DNA from: Enterococcus alcedinis
GTDB lineage: Bacteria; Bacillota; Bacilli; Lactobacillales; Enterococcaceae
Direction of reading: 5' to 3'
Assembly (NCBI RefSeq): GCF_014635985.1
Contig: NZ_BMDT01000002.1
Coordinates: 62,001 to 126,000 of the forward strand
Length of the DNA: 64,000 bases
Part shown: positions 16,827-25,313 of the stretch, piece after piece
Position numbering within the stretch: the stretch's first letter is position 1
Layout of the letters: every line of letters starts with the position of its first letter
Program-made: the position numbers and the translations under genes
Notes under the pieces: generated by a model
The model's input: only the letters and a program-made list of their open reading frames with translations
What the model was told of the DNA's origin: nothing
Databases searched by the model: none

Positions 16827-17900
16827 TTACATATTGACTAAAAAGTTCTTACGTTGTTCAAAACGATTCAAGCCTAATTGAATCAATTCTTCAATTAGAT
16901 CGCTGTATTGTAAGCCCATCGACTCCCAAAGCACAGGATACATGCTGAATTGTGTAAAGCCTGGCATCGTATTTAATTCATTTAAGAAAAGTTCATTCTT
17001 GTTCGTTAAAAAGAAATCGCAACGACTTAACCCACTACCACCAATCATCGTATAAGCCAATTTGGCATACTCTTGCGCTTTTTCTTGCACATCATCGGGG
17101 ATTTGAGCTGGAATAGCCATCGTAATTTTGTTATCGACGTATTTCGAATTGTAATCGTAAAACGCTACATCTTTGACAATTTCACCCGCAAGCGTCGTTC
17201 GCACATCTTCATTTCCTAGAATCGCTACTTCGATTTCACGTGCTTCGATCCCTTGTTCAATGACCGCACGGTTGTCGTATTTAAACGCTTCTTCCAGTGC
17301 CATTTGTAATTCTTCGCGATTTTCAACTTTTGAAATCCCCACACTTGAACCCATATTCGCAGGTTTCACAAAAAATGGATACAGTAGTGAGCCTTCACAT
17401 TGTTCAAAAATCTTCTTCGGATTTTCTTTCCAAATATTTTTTAAAACAGGAACAAATGGTACTTGTGGAATCCCTGCTACTTGCAATAGGTTTTTCGTGG
17501 TAATCTTATCCATTGCACAAGCGCTTGTTAGCACACCAGCCCCAACATATGGCATCCCAATCGTTTCTAAGAACCCTTGGATTGTGCCGTCTTCGCCGTT
17601 TGGTCCATGTAAAATTGGAAAAACAATCGCATTTTCTTCCTTAATAAGACTTGGTGAGATGACTTCGCCTGTGAAGTTTCCTTCATCAGTTGCAGCTTTC
17701 GCCCAAGTTAATTCCAATACTTCTTTGGAAGCGGGTTGTTCGGTTAAAAGTGGCCCTTTAATCCATTCACCATCTTTAGTAATAAAGACTAGTTGTACTT
17801 CATAATAGTTATAGTATACAGCATTCAAAATCGAGAAAGCCGACAAGATGGAAACTTCATGTTCTGCACTTTGGCCGCCATAGATTAATATAATTTTCAA
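16827..17900 (-). CDS. ddl: D-alanine--D-alanine ligase
   Basis: ATP-grasp enzyme forming D-Ala-D-Ala. 357 aa. N-terminal GGQSAEHEVS, ATP-grasp centre KPANMGSSVGISKV, and the C-terminal metal-binding NELNTMPGFT are all present. In the omega loop (FYDYNSKY) the specificity residue is Tyr rather than the Phe of D-Ala-D-lactate ligases from Leuconostoc and many lactobacilli, so the product should be the vancomycin-sensitive dipeptide. Start is TTG at 17900, 9 bases after AGGAGG. Followed directly by murF. Confidence 0.97.
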   Translation of the reverse strand: MKIILIYGGQSAEHEVSILSAFSILNAVYYNYYEVQLVFITKDGEWIKGPLLTEQPASKEVLELTWAKAATDEGNFTGEVISPSLIKEENAIVFPILHGPNGEDGTIQGFLETIGMPYVGAGVLTSACAMDKITTKNLLQVAGIPQVPFVPVLKNIWKENPKKIFEQCEGSLLYPFFVKPANMGSSVGISKVENREELQMALEEAFKYDNRAVIEQGIEAREIEVAILGNEDVRTTLAGEIVKDVAFYDYNSKYVDNKITMAIPAQIPDDVQEKAQEYAKLAYTMIGGSGLSRCDFFLTNKNELFLNELNTMPGFTQFSMYPVLWESMGLQYSDLIEELIQLGLNRFEQRKNFLVNM

Positions 17901-18032
17901 AAACGCGTCCTCCTAATATCTCTTACAGTGTCTTCAATATTCTTGCTAAATCATTTCATATTTTATCACAAAAGAGTCGACGCGAACATAGTTTAGTTAA
18001 AAAATTAAGAAAAGGCTTTCACAATCCTTGCT

Positions 18033-18482
18033 TTAAGCTATTGTTTGCTCGATGATTGCTGCCATTGTTTCATAGAATACTTCTCGATCATTTGCTGTAA
18101 AAGGTTTTGGTCCTTTTGTTCGTTTACCCGCTTTACGTAATTGACCGCCAATGTAGCGCTGCATCAACAACTGATCGATTGTTTCCACTAAGTATTCCTG
18201 ACCGGAATGATGAAAAACTCGAGCCTTTTTAGGTAATACTAAAGAAGCTAAACCATAATCTTGGGTGATTAAAAAATCACCAGGTTGAATTTCTTTAACA
18301 ATTTGATAATCTGCACGATCTGCACCTTTATCAACATAAATAAATTGAACAAAATCAGGGTATTCTTTCACCGTATAGTGATCCACACTCGTAATAATTA
18401 ATACCGGCAATTGGAACTTCTCCCCTAATCGAATCACTTCTTCTTTGACTGGCGACCCGTCACCATCAATCAAAAAACGCAT
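18033..18482 (-). CDS. YaiI/YqxD family protein (DUF188)
   Basis: 149-aa conserved protein with PIN-like character. Family signature MRFLIDGDGSPVKEEVI at the N-terminus, ITQDYGLASLVL in the middle (paired acidic residues of a putative nuclease site) and a basic C-terminal stretch (GGQLRKAGKRTKGPKPFT). Biochemical function unproven. ATG at 18482 follows GAAGGTG by 5 bases; this ribosome site is contained in the right arm of a long perfect hairpin (next entry). Confidence 0.88.
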   Translation of the reverse strand: MRFLIDGDGSPVKEEVIRLGEKFQLPVLIITSVDHYTVKEYPDFVQFIYVDKGADRADYQIVKEIQPGDFLITQDYGLASLVLPKKARVFHHSGQEYLVETIDQLLMQRYIGGQLRKAGKRTKGPKPFTANDREVFYETMAAIIEQTIA

Positions 18483-18488
18483 AAAAAC

Positions 18489-18527
18489 ACCTTCTTTTTT
18501 GTTTTAGTTTAACACAAAAAAGAAGGT
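18489..18527 (-). promoter_or_regulatory. 14-bp perfect hairpin overlapping the yqxD ribosome binding site
   Basis: 18514-18527 is the exact reverse complement of 18489-18502, with an 11-base loop. On the minus-strand transcript the 3' arm ends in GAAGGTG, the Shine-Dalgarno of the DUF188 gene, so folding would hide it. The arm is followed by GTTTTTATG, so it might alternatively act as a weak terminator of the upstream transcript. Confidence 0.6.
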
Positions 18528-18637
18528 TATTGGATAAGCTTGATTGATTATCAAAACAATATTAACGAATCGAAAGAACCGATTACGGCGCTTCTTCTCC
18601 AGTCTCTCGGGGCAAAACGTCGAATAAAGCACCTTGG

Positions 18638-19435
18638 TTAATCGACGTATTTTGATTTTGTGTTGTTTAGCCATGCGTAGCCGAGGCCCATAATGAGGCC
18701 GCCACCGATGTAGTTGCCGATTAATGCAAAGCTTAAGTTATGGATGACTGCACCTGCTGTCATGCCTTCAATCGTACCATTTGAAGCAAAATAAGCTAAT
18801 GAAAATGCTGGGAAATTGGCAATGACGTGCTCAAATCCTAAGAAAGCAAAGATGTAGATAATAAAGATGATTGCCATAATTTTCCCTGCATCGTCTTTCA
18901 TTCGCATGCTAATTAAAACAGCTACATTGACCACAATGTTGGCAAACATTCCTTCTACCAAAATTTGTCCCGTGGGTTTCGCTAATTTCGCTGCAATCGA
19001 TTCAAAGAAATAACTATCTGCTGGAAGGTTTTGAAATGGACCAGTAAATGAAATCAAATAACCAAATATAAAACCTCCGACCATGTTAAAAAATATACAA
19101 GAAAACAATATTTTAAGTGCCGTGAGTAAATTTAATCGACGACGGTAATAACCAACTGTCATATAAAGCATATTTGAAGTCCCTAGTTCGGTGTTCAAAT
19201 AAAGAATCATGACAAGCGACCAGCTAAACATAAAGGCGTATAGCATTTTTCCAAAACCAGGTGCAATATGTTCCCCTTTAATGGCGACGCTATAAGCAAT
19301 AGCCGTTCCTAGTGTTAAAAACATACAAGCTAAAACTGCTCGCAAGGCATACCGAGCATAACTTGTTTGAATGAGATTTTTCTTTTTCTCAATGGAGGCA
19401 TCAATTTTCTCAAATAATGGTGAGATTGGATTCAT
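18638..19435 (-). CDS. Formate/nitrite transporter family channel
   Basis: Pentameric FNT-type channel for formate, nitrite or related monovalent anions. 265 aa with six hydrophobic segments. Family landmarks: an N-terminal cytoplasmic helix, LNTELGTSNMLYMTVG (omega-loop region), and GFEHVIANFPAFSLAYFA with the central conserved His. Formate export is the plausible role in a mixed-acid fermenter. ATG at 19435 follows AAGGAG by 10 bases. A stand-alone gene; no pflB neighbour. Confidence 0.9.
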   Translation of the reverse strand: MNPISPLFEKIDASIEKKKNLIQTSYARYALRAVLACMFLTLGTAIAYSVAIKGEHIAPGFGKMLYAFMFSWSLVMILYLNTELGTSNMLYMTVGYYRRRLNLLTALKILFSCIFFNMVGGFIFGYLISFTGPFQNLPADSYFFESIAAKLAKPTGQILVEGMFANIVVNVAVLISMRMKDDAGKIMAIIFIIYIFAFLGFEHVIANFPAFSLAYFASNGTIEGMTAGAVIHNLSFALIGNYIGGGLIMGLGYAWLNNTKSKYVD

Positions 19436-19603
19436 TTTTTAGCTTCTCCTTCATTTATTCTATCGTTCATTTACAATATTCATCTCTTATTTTAAATAGA
19501 TTATATCTATTTGTAAAGCCATTTGTGAAAATACCTATAAATACTTTTCTGAAATACCTTGAAACAAAATGATTTATTCCATTTAACTTCTACATTCAAT
19601 TAT

Positions 19604-19633
19604 TTGACAAAAGAAGTTGTTTCATGCTATATT
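19604..19633 (+). promoter_or_regulatory. rpsD promoter
   Basis: TTGACA (19604-19609), 18-bp spacer, TATATT (19628-19633): a strong vegetative promoter about 185 bases upstream of rpsD. Confidence 0.85.
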
Positions 19634-19639
19634 ATTCTT

Positions 19640-19819
19640 TGTGTAAAATAATGCAGCAGAAAATAAGTTACTCGTCCCCAGTTCATCGCCTTTTTAATAG
19701 GTTCAATTGCGTAGCCACGGCTGCATAAGGTGAAGATTGAAGGATGAACTACACGAAGAAACGACCTTTCATCGGATTATTTTACTCCAAATACATTTAT
19801 ATTATTGGAGGAATCTTTA
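19640..19819 (+). promoter_or_regulatory. rpsD leader, candidate S4 autoregulatory RNA
   Basis: About 180 untranslated bases between the promoter and rpsD, with several G/C-containing arms (for example GGTTCAATTGCGTAGCC and GGTGAAGATTGAAGG) in an otherwise AT-rich spacer. In Bacillus, S4 represses its own mRNA by binding the rpsD leader; position and size here agree, but I did not fold it rigorously. Confidence 0.5.
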
Positions 19820-20431
19820 ATGTCACGTTATACTGGACCATCATGGAAAATTTCTCGTCGCTTAGGTATTTCATTATCTGGCACTGGAAAAGAATTAGCT
19901 CGTCGCCCTTACGCACCTGGTCAACACGGACCAACTAGTCGCGGTAATCGCTCAGAGTACGGTTTACAATTAAACGAAAAACAAAAACTACGTCATACTT
20001 ATGGCATGAACGAACGTCAATTCCGTACGTTATTCGTACAAGCTGGTAAAATCAAAGAAGGAACACACGGTGTTAACTTCATGATCTTATTAGAGCAACG
20101 TTTAGATAACGTAGTTTACCGTTTAGGTTTAGCTACGACTCGTCGTCAAGCTCGTCAATTAGTTAACCACGGTCACATCACTGTAGACGGCAAACGCGTT
20201 GATATTCCATCATTCCGCGTTAAACCTGGTCAAGTAATCTCAGTTCGTGAAAAATCTAAAAATATCCCTGTAATCAAAGAAGCGGTTGAAGCGACGATTG
20301 CTCGTCCATCATTCGTATCATTTGATGCTGAGAAATTAGAAGGTTCATACACTCGTTTACCTGAACGTGATGAATTATCACAAGAAATTGATGAATTATT
20401 AGTCGTTGAGTACTACAACAAATTAATCTAA
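19820..20431 (+). CDS. rpsD: 30S ribosomal protein S4
   Basis: Primary 16S rRNA-binding protein of the small subunit. 203 aa. N-terminal [16 protein letters not shown] and [10 protein letters not shown], and the S4 RNA-binding domain [20 protein letters not shown] at about 90-150 are unmistakable. ATG at 19820 lies 8 bases after GGAGG; an in-frame ATG at 19805 overlaps that site and is rejected. No zinc-binding cysteines in the N-terminal region (the C-minus type). Monocistronic with its own promoter and terminator, as in Bacillus. Confidence 0.99.
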   Translation: MSRYTGPSWKISRRLGISLSGTGKELARRPYAPGQHGPTSRGNRSEYGLQLNEKQKLRHTYGMNERQFRTLFVQAGKIKEGTHGVNFMILLEQRLDNVVYRLGLATTRRQARQLVNHGHITVDGKRVDIPSFRVKPGQVISVREKSKNIPVIKEAVEATIARPSFVSFDAEKLEGSYTRLPERDELSQEIDELLVVEYYNKLI

Positions 20432-20444
20432 TCTTTCAAATGAA

Positions 20445-20486
20445 AACACTCGAAAACTTCTTCGGAAGCTTTCGAGTGTTTTTTTG
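20445..20486 (+). terminator. rpsD terminator
   Basis: 16-bp stem with one mismatch capped by a stable CTTCGG-type tetraloop (20445-20460 with 20465-20480), followed by seven T residues. From here to 20750 there is about 260 bases in which I see no gene or clear signal. Confidence 0.95.
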
Positions 20487-20747
20487 TCTTCGGAAAGCGA
20501 CGTTTCAAAACCATACTTATTTAAAATGATGCTCAGAAATGTTCAACACTTGCGATTCTCTAATTCACCATGCTCTTTAACAATAGCGAGTTTAACACGA
20601 CTTCTTCTAATCTCCAGTGTTTAGTCAAAAATTAAAATGTCTAATCGTACAAAATAGTTTCAGTATCTAGCCAGTGAAACAAATGAAGAACTACTAACCC
20701 TATTCGATGCAGAGTGTATCAAACACTCATGAAAAAATGATTAAATG

Positions 20748-20793
20748 ATAAAAGCAGATACAAACTTCATACCCAAAGTTTTGTATCCGCTCC
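20748..20793 (-). terminator. Terminator of the ABC transporter operon
   Basis: Stem GCGGATACAAAACTT with its near-perfect complement (20754-20790), followed by TTTTA on the minus strand, after the last gene of the operon. Confidence 0.8.
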
Positions 20794-20811
20794 ATTGTCG
20801 TACTCGTTCTT

Positions 20812-21369
20812 TTATATTTGTTCATTCAAAGAAAAAACAATACCCTTAAATTTTTTTTCTTTATACAATTCCATATAACCTTTTTCATCAAAAGACGTTA
20901 AAAAGTTAGAACTCAATACAAATTTTAGTGCACCTTTTTCCAAATACTTTGATTCTACAGTATATGTGAACCTAACAATCGTTTCTTGATGCCCTTTTAA
21001 TTGATCGTCTTCAAACTTAACATCTAAGGTATTATAATAGTTGTATCCCATATGTAATGCCGACTGGGATATCGATGTGATATCTTGAAATTCAGGAGAA
21101 TTATTTTGAACCTTTACCTCAATTGTAACAGGAACAAAGTTATACTGATCATCAGGATTTCCTCCATCATATTGATAAACTTCTCCAAAAGAATGACTCA
21201 ATACAGTAACATTTATATTTTCTAATTCTGCTACTTCACTTTCCCTGTACTGCCTTATTTCAAAACCATTTGGTACATTATCATTTACTTGTCTCACACG
21301 TATCACAAAAAAAGAAAAAAACATTAAAACAAGCATACCGATACCAGTAACTTTAACCTTTTTATTCAT
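20812..21369 (-). CDS. Membrane-anchored protein of the ABC transporter operon, unknown function
   Basis: About 185 aa: a short basic N-terminus, one transmembrane helix (about residues 8-23, VTGIGMLVLMFFSFFVI) and an extracytoplasmic beta-rich domain. The pattern VTIEVKVQNNS, then a later KGHQETIVRFTYTVE, resembles the immunoglobulin-like DUF4352 type, but I cannot assign it. ATG at 21369 is preferred over an upstream GTG because AGGTG is 6 bases away. It overlaps the ATPase gene by 8 bases, so it is the last cistron of the same operon, and probably a surface partner of the transporter or an immunity/sensor component. Confidence 0.7.
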   Translation of the reverse strand: MNKKVKVTGIGMLVLMFFSFFVIRVRQVNDNVPNGFEIRQYRESEVAELENINVTVLSHSFGEVYQYDGGNPDDQYNFVPVTIEVKVQNNSPEFQDITSISQSALHMGYNYYNTLDVKFEDDQLKGHQETIVRFTYTVESKYLEKGALKFVLSSNFLTSFDEKGYMELYKEKKFKGIVFSLNEQI

Positions 21370-22015
21370 TCCACTCACCTGTAATTACAGAAAAATTACC
21401 TTCCTGAACCTTATAAAATTTGTCGCAAACTTTCTCTAAATCTTCATTTCTGTGACTAGTTAATAACACTAATTTATTTTCTTTCTTCAACTGAAGAATC
21501 AATTCTATCAACAATTCAATTCCTTGATTATCCAACCCATTGAATGGCTCATCTAAAATAACTAAATTCGGGTCTCCCATTAACGCTTGCGCAATCCCTA
21601 GCCTTTGCTTCATCCCTAAGGAGTATTTTGAAAATTTTATGTCCTTATTATCAATTAATCCAACAAGATCAAGTAAATTTAGGATATCTTTTTTTGATAC
21701 ACCTTTCATTAACAAGGCTAAACTATAGAGATTATCGAAGCCAGTCATCGATGGAATAAATCCTGGGTTTTCAATTAAAATCCCTGTATTAGAAGGGAAG
21801 TCTACATCTTCACCAATCCGTTCTTCACCTACTTGGATTTCTCCTGATTTAATTTTAACAAATCCACAAATAGCTTTAAAAAGAATTGTTTTTCCTGAAC
21901 CATTTTCACCAACAAACCCTAACACTTGACCTAATTCACCATTAACATTTACATTTCTAACAATTGTTTTTCTTTTTAATTCTACACACACATTAGTCAC
22001 TTTTAAATACGACAT
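21362..22015 (-). CDS. ABC transporter ATP-binding protein
   Basis: Single-domain ABC ATPase, 217 aa. Walker A GENGSGKTIL, Q-loop region with NTGILIENPGFIPSMTG, signature YSLGMKQRLGIAQAL, Walker B LVILDEPFNGLD and the H-loop TSHRNEDLE. Sequence style is that of small BcrA/YydI-type exporters linked to peptide export or immunity. Its permeases are encoded immediately upstream. AT-rich codon use differs from the surrounding housekeeping genes. Confidence 0.92.
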   Translation of the reverse strand: MSYLKVTNVCVELKRKTIVRNVNVNGELGQVLGFVGENGSGKTILFKAICGFVKIKSGEIQVGEERIGEDVDFPSNTGILIENPGFIPSMTGFDNLYSLALLMKGVSKKDILNLLDLVGLIDNKDIKFSKYSLGMKQRLGIAQALMGDPNLVILDEPFNGLDNQGIELLIELILQLKKENKLVLLTSHRNEDLEKVCDKFYKVQEGNFSVITGEWNE

Positions 22016-22025
22016 AATTTTCCCC

Positions 22026-22769
22026 CTAAAAATTTTTTCTTTTAATAAGAATTGAAATAATAATCGATAGAAATATAATTAAAACTACATTCATTCCAAA
22101 ATTTACAACAAACGAATCTGTACGTGTATATCTGGATATATCGCCATTCAAAATCAACGAGCTTTTAAATGGAAAATTTTTAATATTTACCATACTACTA
22201 ATAATTAACGCAAACATACTAAATACTAATGAAAAAATACTGTTCGATGTAATCAGATATATGAGATAGGAAAAATAATTTAATAAAGAAACACTTGAAA
22301 ATAATAGTAGGGAATATTTAAAAATAGTCGTTGAGAATAGAATTGGTTGCCATAAAATTATTGATAACTCTATTATAAATAGTAAAGTGTAAACAAAAGA
22401 GACTCCTAAAATAGTTAATATTGAAGCAGCAGATACAAGCAACCTACTGCTACTTCGAATCAATAAAAATAAATTTTGCTTTTCTAATAGTTCTACTATT
22501 GAAAAAAATATAGCTAACAATGAAAATACAAGAAAGAAAAACCAAATATATGGTACTGAAAACTCACTATAATCCTCTATTGGAAATTTATTATGAAATA
22601 GAAAACTTAAAAGCTCTCCCCCTGTAAATTCTATATCACTAAACAATAGAAGGACTGATACTGCGTACAAAGATATAAAAAAACTACAAATAATCCACCA
22701 ATTTTTACCATAAAAAATAACAAAAATTGAATATCGTCTTATTAGTTTGTATAAGAAATTTATATTCAT
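22026..22769 (-). CDS. ABC transporter permease-like membrane protein 3
   Basis: 247-aa polytopic membrane protein with about six hydrophobic segments and few charged residues; no enzymatic motif. ATG at 22769 has AGGTGG 7 bases upstream; the longer frame (22826) overlaps the previous gene with no ribosome site. It ends 10 bases before the ATPase gene. Third of three unlike-sequence but similarly sized permeases in the operon. Function inferred from context only. Confidence 0.7.
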   Translation of the reverse strand: MNINFLYKLIRRYSIFVIFYGKNWWIICSFFISLYAVSVLLLFSDIEFTGGELLSFLFHNKFPIEDYSEFSVPYIWFFFLVFSLLAIFFSIVELLEKQNLFLLIRSSSRLLVSAASILTILGVSFVYTLLFIIELSIILWQPILFSTTIFKYSLLLFSSVSLLNYFSYLIYLITSNSIFSLVFSMFALIISSMVNIKNFPFKSSLILNGDISRYTRTDSFVVNFGMNVVLIIFLSIIISILIKRKNF

Positions 22770-22780
22770 GGTTCTTCCAC

Positions 22781-23521
22781 CTATTTCCCTCGTATTATCC
22801 TTAAGACATTCAAAAGCAAAACACAAAAAATATTGAGCAATAAAACCTTTAACAGTATCGATAAGTAGCTATAATTTTGAACAACCTGATTTTTACTTAA
22901 CAATAAAAATGAGGTCATTTTGGGTAATGCTGTATTCAAATCTACAACCATAACTGAAGATACGAGAATAATTAATATGTAGACTTCTTTAATAAGTTGT
23001 TTTAATGAACGATATACTAACCCTATAATATTCAATTGAGCGATTTTAATAAGAAAAACCTTACTAATAACAAAAAAATCGACAGTCATTACTTGCGTAT
23101 CACTAAATACTAATAGAGCAATGACTGGGTATACGATTAAAAAAGATGCGCATAAAAAAAAAGAATACAATGTAGAAACAAAAACTGTTAATATTATCTC
23201 GCTATGTAAAAACATACGTTTATATGTTATCTGCAGATAATAAAACGGTGTATTCAAAAGTTCCAAGACGTAATCTAATATTATTAAAAAAATAACAAGA
23301 TAAATTAAAATAAAAAAATAACCATTAATCGCTCCTTGCATATTACCCTCATCACCTATTACTAACGTAGATAAATCAGGATACATTTTTCCCAAATAAA
23401 AATATTGGAAATTTATATTAAAAATACTCATTCCAATCAAAATGAAAGGTAAATAATATAACTTTTTCATTAAACTGAATGATATATATTTTATCGTTCT
23501 AATAAAAACCTCATAACTCAT
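22781..23521 (-). CDS. ABC transporter permease-like membrane protein 2
   Basis: 246-aa protein with about six hydrophobic segments. ATG at 23521 lies 9 bases after GGAG and overlaps the previous gene by 11 bases. Strongly AT-rich and rich in Ile/Leu/Phe. No recognised domain by eye; placed as a permease because it lies in a tight operon with an ABC ATPase. Confidence 0.68.
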   Translation of the reverse strand: MSYEVFIRTIKYISFSLMKKLYYLPFILIGMSIFNINFQYFYLGKMYPDLSTLVIGDEGNMQGAINGYFFILIYLVIFLIILDYVLELLNTPFYYLQITYKRMFLHSEIILTVFVSTLYSFFLCASFLIVYPVIALLVFSDTQVMTVDFFVISKVFLIKIAQLNIIGLVYRSLKQLIKEVYILIILVSSVMVVDLNTALPKMTSFLLLSKNQVVQNYSYLSILLKVLLLNIFCVLLLNVLRIIRGK

Positions 23522-24293
23522 TATTTTTGGCTCCATAAAAAACCGTAAAAATCGTAGCTAGAATCGTTAGACTCACAAATAAAACTCCTGTGATTTGTAA
23601 TTTTTCAGTACCTATAAATTGACTAGATATTGTATATGGGTCACTTTCTATTAGTCGAATCATCATATCAATCAACATTATCAAAATCATCGGTGTCGCT
23701 ATAGCGATGTAACGATTTTTAAAATAAAACGAAACAATCGATGCAATTATTGATATACACCCTGCAAAGATGAAGACCAAACCCAATCGAATCAACCAGT
23801 ATATAAAAGAGTGATCATAATATAGACTTGGAAAAAACTCCTGAGAGTCCACTAAAAACATGCTATAGTATCGATTCAGCGGTACTACAGGCACGAACAT
23901 CATCAGTGTAATAAAATTTATTATCACTACTAGGGACGATATACTTCCTCCTATAACGAAAGATGCTATAAAATTGTTTTTTAAATATTTTTTGAGTGTC
24001 AAATGAGAAACTAATGATTTAATATAACCTGTAGAAAAGTCCTCTGCAATTAAATCCCCCACTGCAACCGTTGAAATAATTGGAAATAAAAATTTAAAAA
24101 TAACGAATGTTGGAAGCGGTAACACAAGCATTTGCAACGAATAAATACTTACCGGATAACCAATGTAAGATTGTTGCGGAAAGTTTCCGATTATCCCATA
24201 AGTTTGCAAAGAAGATATTCCTAACAAGATAGAAATTATTATCCCCGCAATAAATTGTTTTCTTCTAAACACTCTAAAAAATATTGCATTCAT
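23511..24293 (-). CDS. ABC transporter permease-like membrane protein 1
   Basis: 260-aa polytopic membrane protein, first cistron of the operon. N-terminal charged segment then FIAGIIISILLGISSLQ as first membrane helix; the block ISTVAVGDLIAEDFSTGYIKSL is typical of ABC-2 type permeases of the small bacteriocin/antibiotic-export class. ATG at 24293 follows AAGGAG by 9 bases. Confidence 0.75.
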   Translation of the reverse strand: MNAIFFRVFRRKQFIAGIIISILLGISSLQTYGIIGNFPQQSYIGYPVSIYSLQMLVLPLPTFVIFKFLFPIISTVAVGDLIAEDFSTGYIKSLVSHLTLKKYLKNNFIASFVIGGSISSLVVIINFITLMMFVPVVPLNRYYSMFLVDSQEFFPSLYYDHSFIYWLIRLGLVFIFAGCISIIASIVSFYFKNRYIAIATPMILIMLIDMMIRLIESDPYTISSQFIGTEKLQITGVLFVSLTILATIFTVFYGAKNNEL

Positions 24294-24344
24294 ACTCTAA
24301 TCTCCTTAAATATTGTATTAAGTTAAATTTTTGAATTCACTCTA

Positions 24345-24373
24345 TTATTAGATTAATCTATAAAAATAATCAA
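24345..24373 (-). promoter_or_regulatory. Promoter of the ABC operon with palindromic operator-like site
   Basis: Minus strand TTGATT (24373-24368), 17-bp spacer, TAATAA (24350-24345). The perfect 12-bp palindrome TAGATTAATCTA (24349-24360) overlaps the spacer and the -10 edge, where a repressor could act. No regulator gene is adjacent. Confidence 0.6.
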
Positions 24374-24484
24374 GCTTTTTTTAACCTTAATCAGAAATAT
24401 TAGATTTGTATAATTAAAAAAACATACACAATACCTATAACGTAAAAATAAATATATAAATATTAACAAAACTTCTTTTTTATA

Positions 24485-24498
24485 AGAAAGCGTTTACA
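24485..24498 (-). promoter_or_regulatory. cre (CcpA) site upstream of the secreted-protein gene
   Basis: Minus strand TGTAAACGCTTTCT matches all 14 positions of TGWAARCGYTWNCW. On the plus strand the same bases hold TTTACA, a possible -35, so CcpA would block the promoter of the gene starting at 24540. Confidence 0.78.
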
Positions 24499-24539
24499 AT
24501 GATTTTGTAACACAAATAAAAATGAGAAGAGGTTTTTTT

Positions 24540-24974
24540 ATGAAAAAGATTATTTTATCTTCAGTTATTACACTTGGTATCTTAGCTACATCTATTGGAT
24601 CTATTTCTGCTCTAGCAGATGGTATTGATGCCTACGGTAATAGTAGTGACACTTCTTTTGATTATAATTTTGCACCTGGACTTGGAAGTACACGTTATAC
24701 AGCTTCTAGAGTAAAGTACGATGCTACATCTGCCTATATGAAACTACAAAGTCGTACTAAAAAGCAAAACTACACTGCAAGTGTTGTTGATTCAAACAAT
24801 AAGAATTTCAGTCAAACTTGGTTTGTTGAAGTTAAAACAATCGGTACGGAATATTTCATTCCAAACAATGCCTATGAAGATCAGGGATATGGTGTCAAAG
24901 TAAGAATAAAAGCTCATACAGGTGATTTATTCGGTTTTGGAGCATCCGGCGTGTGGAGCCCGGATAGTGTTTAA
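24540..24974 (+). CDS. Small secreted protein divergent from ABC operon, unknown function
   Basis: 144 aa with a classical signal peptide (MKKIILSSVITLGILATSIG core, probable cleavage after SALA) and a mature part of about 118 residues rich in Tyr, Ser, Asn and Thr, with no Cys and no lipobox. It ends FGFGASGVWSPDSV. The arrangement of a short secreted protein beside a small-permease ABC system resembles bacteriocin or secreted-peptide/immunity loci (lactococcin-972-like or DUF2712-type proteins came to mind), but I cannot confirm membership. ATG at 24540 lies 7 bases after GAGAAGAGG; the in-frame ATG at 24522 overlaps that site. Likely catabolite-repressed (cre site). Confidence 0.75.
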   Translation: MKKIILSSVITLGILATSIGSISALADGIDAYGNSSDTSFDYNFAPGLGSTRYTASRVKYDATSAYMKLQSRTKKQNYTASVVDSNNKNFSQTWFVEVKTIGTEYFIPNNAYEDQGYGVKVRIKAHTGDLFGFGASGVWSPDSV

Positions 24975-25225
24975 AAATACATTAAAACACGTCTCCGGAA
25001 TCACAATCTTATTTGGTGTAAGATGGATATAATTCTTTTAATTCACTCAAAGTATATTCTTGCCGTAATTGTAATTTGAGTGTTACATAAATGACTTTTT
25101 TATGGTTTTGCTTAATTTTACAATCGGAGTTATTTAATTAAAATGATATACTTACAGCTTGACGTGCCAATATTTTGAATCCAGTCTTTGTTAGCATCCG
25201 TTGTATAAAAGTTCATATTAAAGAA
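24975..25225. other. AT-rich spacer with no identifiable gene
   Basis: About 250 bases after the secreted-protein gene. An 8-bp inverted repeat (CACTCAAA/TTTGAGTG) with a long loop is present at about 25046-25094, but no T-run follows. No coding frame with a ribosome site was found. Confidence 0.4.
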
Positions 25226-25286
25226 AAATAGGTAGCATAGTGTAGAACCATTATTTAAAGGATTCTGCACCATGCTGCCTATTTGA
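25220..25286 (-). terminator. citZ terminator
   Basis: Long near-perfect stem starting with AAATAGGCAGCATGGTG and closing with its complement (25226-25284), followed by a T-rich tail on the minus strand. Confidence 0.88.
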
Positions 25287-25313
25287 TTTTTCCTAATCCA
25301 CAATTTTCAACGC

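Noticed and set aside
17173-17805. 210-aa plus-strand ORF opposite ddl
   Set aside because: Antisense shadow of a highly conserved gene, with Ser/Pro/Phe-rich composition typical of reverse frames.
24540-24974. Firm assignment as a lactococcin-972 bacteriocin
   Set aside because: Lactococcin 972 is shorter, and its transporter has one very large permease, unlike the three small ones here. Kept as unknown secreted protein.
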